From Novosphingobium sp. UBA6722 (GTDB lineage: Bacteria > Pseudomonadota > Alphaproteobacteria > Sphingomonadales > Sphingomonadaceae), in the NCBI GenBank assembly GCA_002454125.1, contig DKII01000072.1, positions 408 through 14,240 on the forward strand: a DNA stretch of 13,833 nt. Reading direction: 5' to 3'. The notes under the pieces are model-generated. The model saw nothing but the letters and a program-made list of their open reading frames with translations. It was not told where the DNA came from and ran no database searches. Below, one piece after another: positions 12,898 through 13,833 of this stretch. Numbering within the stretch: the stretch's first letter is position 1; each line of letters begins with the position of its first letter. A program made the position numbers and the translations under genes.

Positions 12898-13404
12898 TTA
12901 GGGGTACTTCATCGAGATCCGCGTGGTTAGCCCGGGCTTTGGCACGTTGAGCCGGACCGAGCGGAACTGCGGCAGGCCGGCCAGCGTCGCCGGGTTGTTC
13001 GAGAAGCCATAGCCCTCGGCCGGGAGGCCCAGGCCGGTCCGGTCAAACCGGCCGTCGCGGTTTTCGTCATGGTAGAGCGCCAGGGCATAGACGCCCGGCT
13101 TGGGCACGAAGATGCAGCCGCGGGTCGTGCCGGTGTTGGCATCAACCCGGCCGACATAGAGCGAGCCGCGCTTGACCAGGAATTTCGACGAATCGTCGGC
13201 ATAAAGCGTGATCGCGATCACTCCGTTGCCGTTGCGCACGCTATCAACCACGACATTGAGCCAGGTCCCGCTGGCCGGGCCGGTGCAGCCGGCCGGGGCA
13301 GCGCTGGCCGGAGCACTGGCAGCAGTGGGGACCGATGCGGTCGAAACCGCAGCAAAAGCAGCAAGGGCGAGGGCCGCGGCGCGGATACGTCGGGGCTGGG
13401 TCAT
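12898..13404 (-). CDS. Secreted DUF2141 protein
   Basis: The product has 168 residues from ATG (13402-13404, minus), with AGGA ten bases upstream; the frame is open further upstream, but this start gives a proper signal peptide. Residues 1-30 (MTQPRRIRAAALALAAF, then Ala/Ser-rich to TAASA) form that peptide, followed by a low-complexity Ala/Pro/Ser linker. The DUF2141 domain runs from about 48 to the end: LNVVVDSVRNGNGVIAITLY, GCIFVPKPGVYALALYHDENRDGRFD and GLPAEGYGFSNNP. This beta-sandwich domain is of unknown function; the acidic HDENRDGRFD loop could bind a metal. Its stop is 3 nt from the convergent cytidylyltransferase-like gene. An unusual repeat set lies about 75-140 nt upstream of its start and could regulate it. 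Confidence 0.85.
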   Translation of the reverse strand: MTQPRRIRAAALALAAFAAVSTASVPTAASAPASAAPAGCTGPASGTWLNVVVDSVRNGNGVIAITLYADDSSKFLVKRGSLYVGRVDANTGTTRGCIFVPKPGVYALALYHDENRDGRFDRTGLGLPAEGYGFSNNPATLAGLPQFRSVRLNVPKPGLTTRISMKYP

Positions 13405-13477
13405 CGCTTCGTCATCCTGTCTGGTGGGGAGCCTGGCACAGCCGATTGGCACCTTCCCGCGGTGCACTGCCTGCCAG

Positions 13478-13541
13478 TTGTTGCCCCCCAATTACGATTC
13501 GCCCGCTGAATAGTGGGTGAATTGGGCAACAATTGGGTAAC
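13478..13541. promoter_or_regulatory. Operator-like repeats of the ATTGGGyAAC type
   Basis: ATTGGGCAAC (13521-13530) is repeated directly as ATTGGGTAAC (13532-13541) with an 11-bp period, one helical turn. An inverted counterpart, TTGTTGCCC-ccc-AATT (13478-13493), faces AATTGGGCAACAA (13520-13532). The set lies between the ABC gene and the upstream region of the DUF2141 gene. No T run supports a terminator. Confidence 0.45.
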
Positions 13542-13544
13542 CGC

Positions 13545-13833
13545 TCAGGATTCGTCAACCATGTGCCCGTTTTCAAGGCGGATCACCTGGTCGGCCAGAT
13601 CAAGTAAGGCGCCGCGGTGCGCGATCAGCACGATCGTCATCTGCCCGCGCAGCCGGCCCAGCGCGGCAGCAATCGCTGCCTCGTTTTCCGCATCGAGCGC
13701 CGAAGTGGCCTCGTCCAGGATCAGCAATTGCGGGGCGCGCAGCAACGCCCGCGCCAGCATCAGCCGCTGGCGCTCCCCGCCCGAGAGGCGTCGCCCGCCA
13801 TCACCCAGCCGGGTGTCAAGGCCATCGGGCAGC
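13545..13833 (-). CDS. Export-type ABC transporter ATP-binding protein, C-terminal end (5' partial)
   Basis: Ninety-five codons are visible, running off the right edge on the minus strand. They hold the signature LSGGERQR preceded by LPDGLDTRLGDGGRR, the Walker B segment LLILDEATSALD with its D-loop, and the switch histidine in VLIAHR. These are the second half of an ABC nucleotide-binding domain. The LDTRLGDGGRRLSGGERQR wording and the ENEAAIAAAL following the D-loop suit exporters of the MsbA/multidrug or CydCD type with a fused membrane domain, which would lie off the window. The stop is a TGA read on the minus strand (13545-13547). The substrate cannot be inferred. The next gene in this direction is the DUF2141 gene, 140 nt away across the repeat set. 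Confidence 0.9.
   Translation of the reverse strand, partial: LPDGLDTRLGDGGRRLSGGERQRLMLARALLRAPQLLILDEATSALDAENEAAIAAALGRLRGQMTIVLIAHRGALLDLADQVIRLENGHMVDES

Noticed and set aside
1..13833. CRISPR arrays, tRNA or rRNA genes, insertion sequences
   Set aside because: I looked for spaced repeats, cloverleaf-like sequence, rRNA segments, transposase-like proteins and terminal inverted repeats, and saw none.

Overview
The window is a G+C-rich stretch with the gene density and gene mix of an alphaproteobacterium, most likely a sphingomonad (Sphingomonadales). This placement is inference: it rests on base composition, on family members typical of that group (DUF2141, GFA, UPF0178, BLUF, M20 amidohydrolase, bacterial Ino1) and on the start-codon and Shine-Dalgarno style. 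No rRNA, tRNA, CRISPR array or insertion sequence is visible. Both ends are cut: the thiC 3' end at the left and the end of an ABC exporter gene at the right.

Left part (1-4414). After the thiC tail comes one clearly foreign-looking gene (374-2227). It encodes an AAA ATPase fused to a TOPRIM-like nuclease domain (OLD-like) and is far more A+T-rich than everything around it. It is followed by two tandem exported RidA-family genes that share an almost identical ribosome-binding and signal-peptide region but have diverged in the mature protein. Next, a membrane-anchored Excalibur-domain protein and a membrane-anchored DUF2726 nuclease-like protein meet tail to tail.

Middle part (4604-8495). A single-domain BLUF blue-light sensor precedes a GFA-type zinc protein. 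On the minus strand follow a UPF0178 protein, a 43-residue lysine-rich protein, a PhnA/YjdM-like protein that has lost its zinc ribbon, and a three-helix membrane protein. A plus-strand operon then holds a small membrane protein, a HabA-like hydroxylaminobenzene mutase and a GNAT acetyltransferase.

Right part (8506-13833). A minus-strand pair encodes a CDP-alcohol phosphotransferase and an M20 amidohydrolase. Divergent from them, across a 356-nt regulatory gap, lie inositol-3-phosphate synthase (ino1) and, after an intrinsic terminator, a nucleotidyltransferase resembling CTP:inositol-1-phosphate cytidylyltransferase. Together the synthase, cytidylyltransferase and CDP-alcohol transferase form a plausible CDP-inositol pathway. 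It could lead to di-myo-inositol phosphate or to an inositol-headed lipid, and is the most interesting metabolic system in the window. The window ends with a secreted DUF2141 protein and the C-terminal part of an export-type ABC ATPase. Between them lies an operator-like set of repeats.
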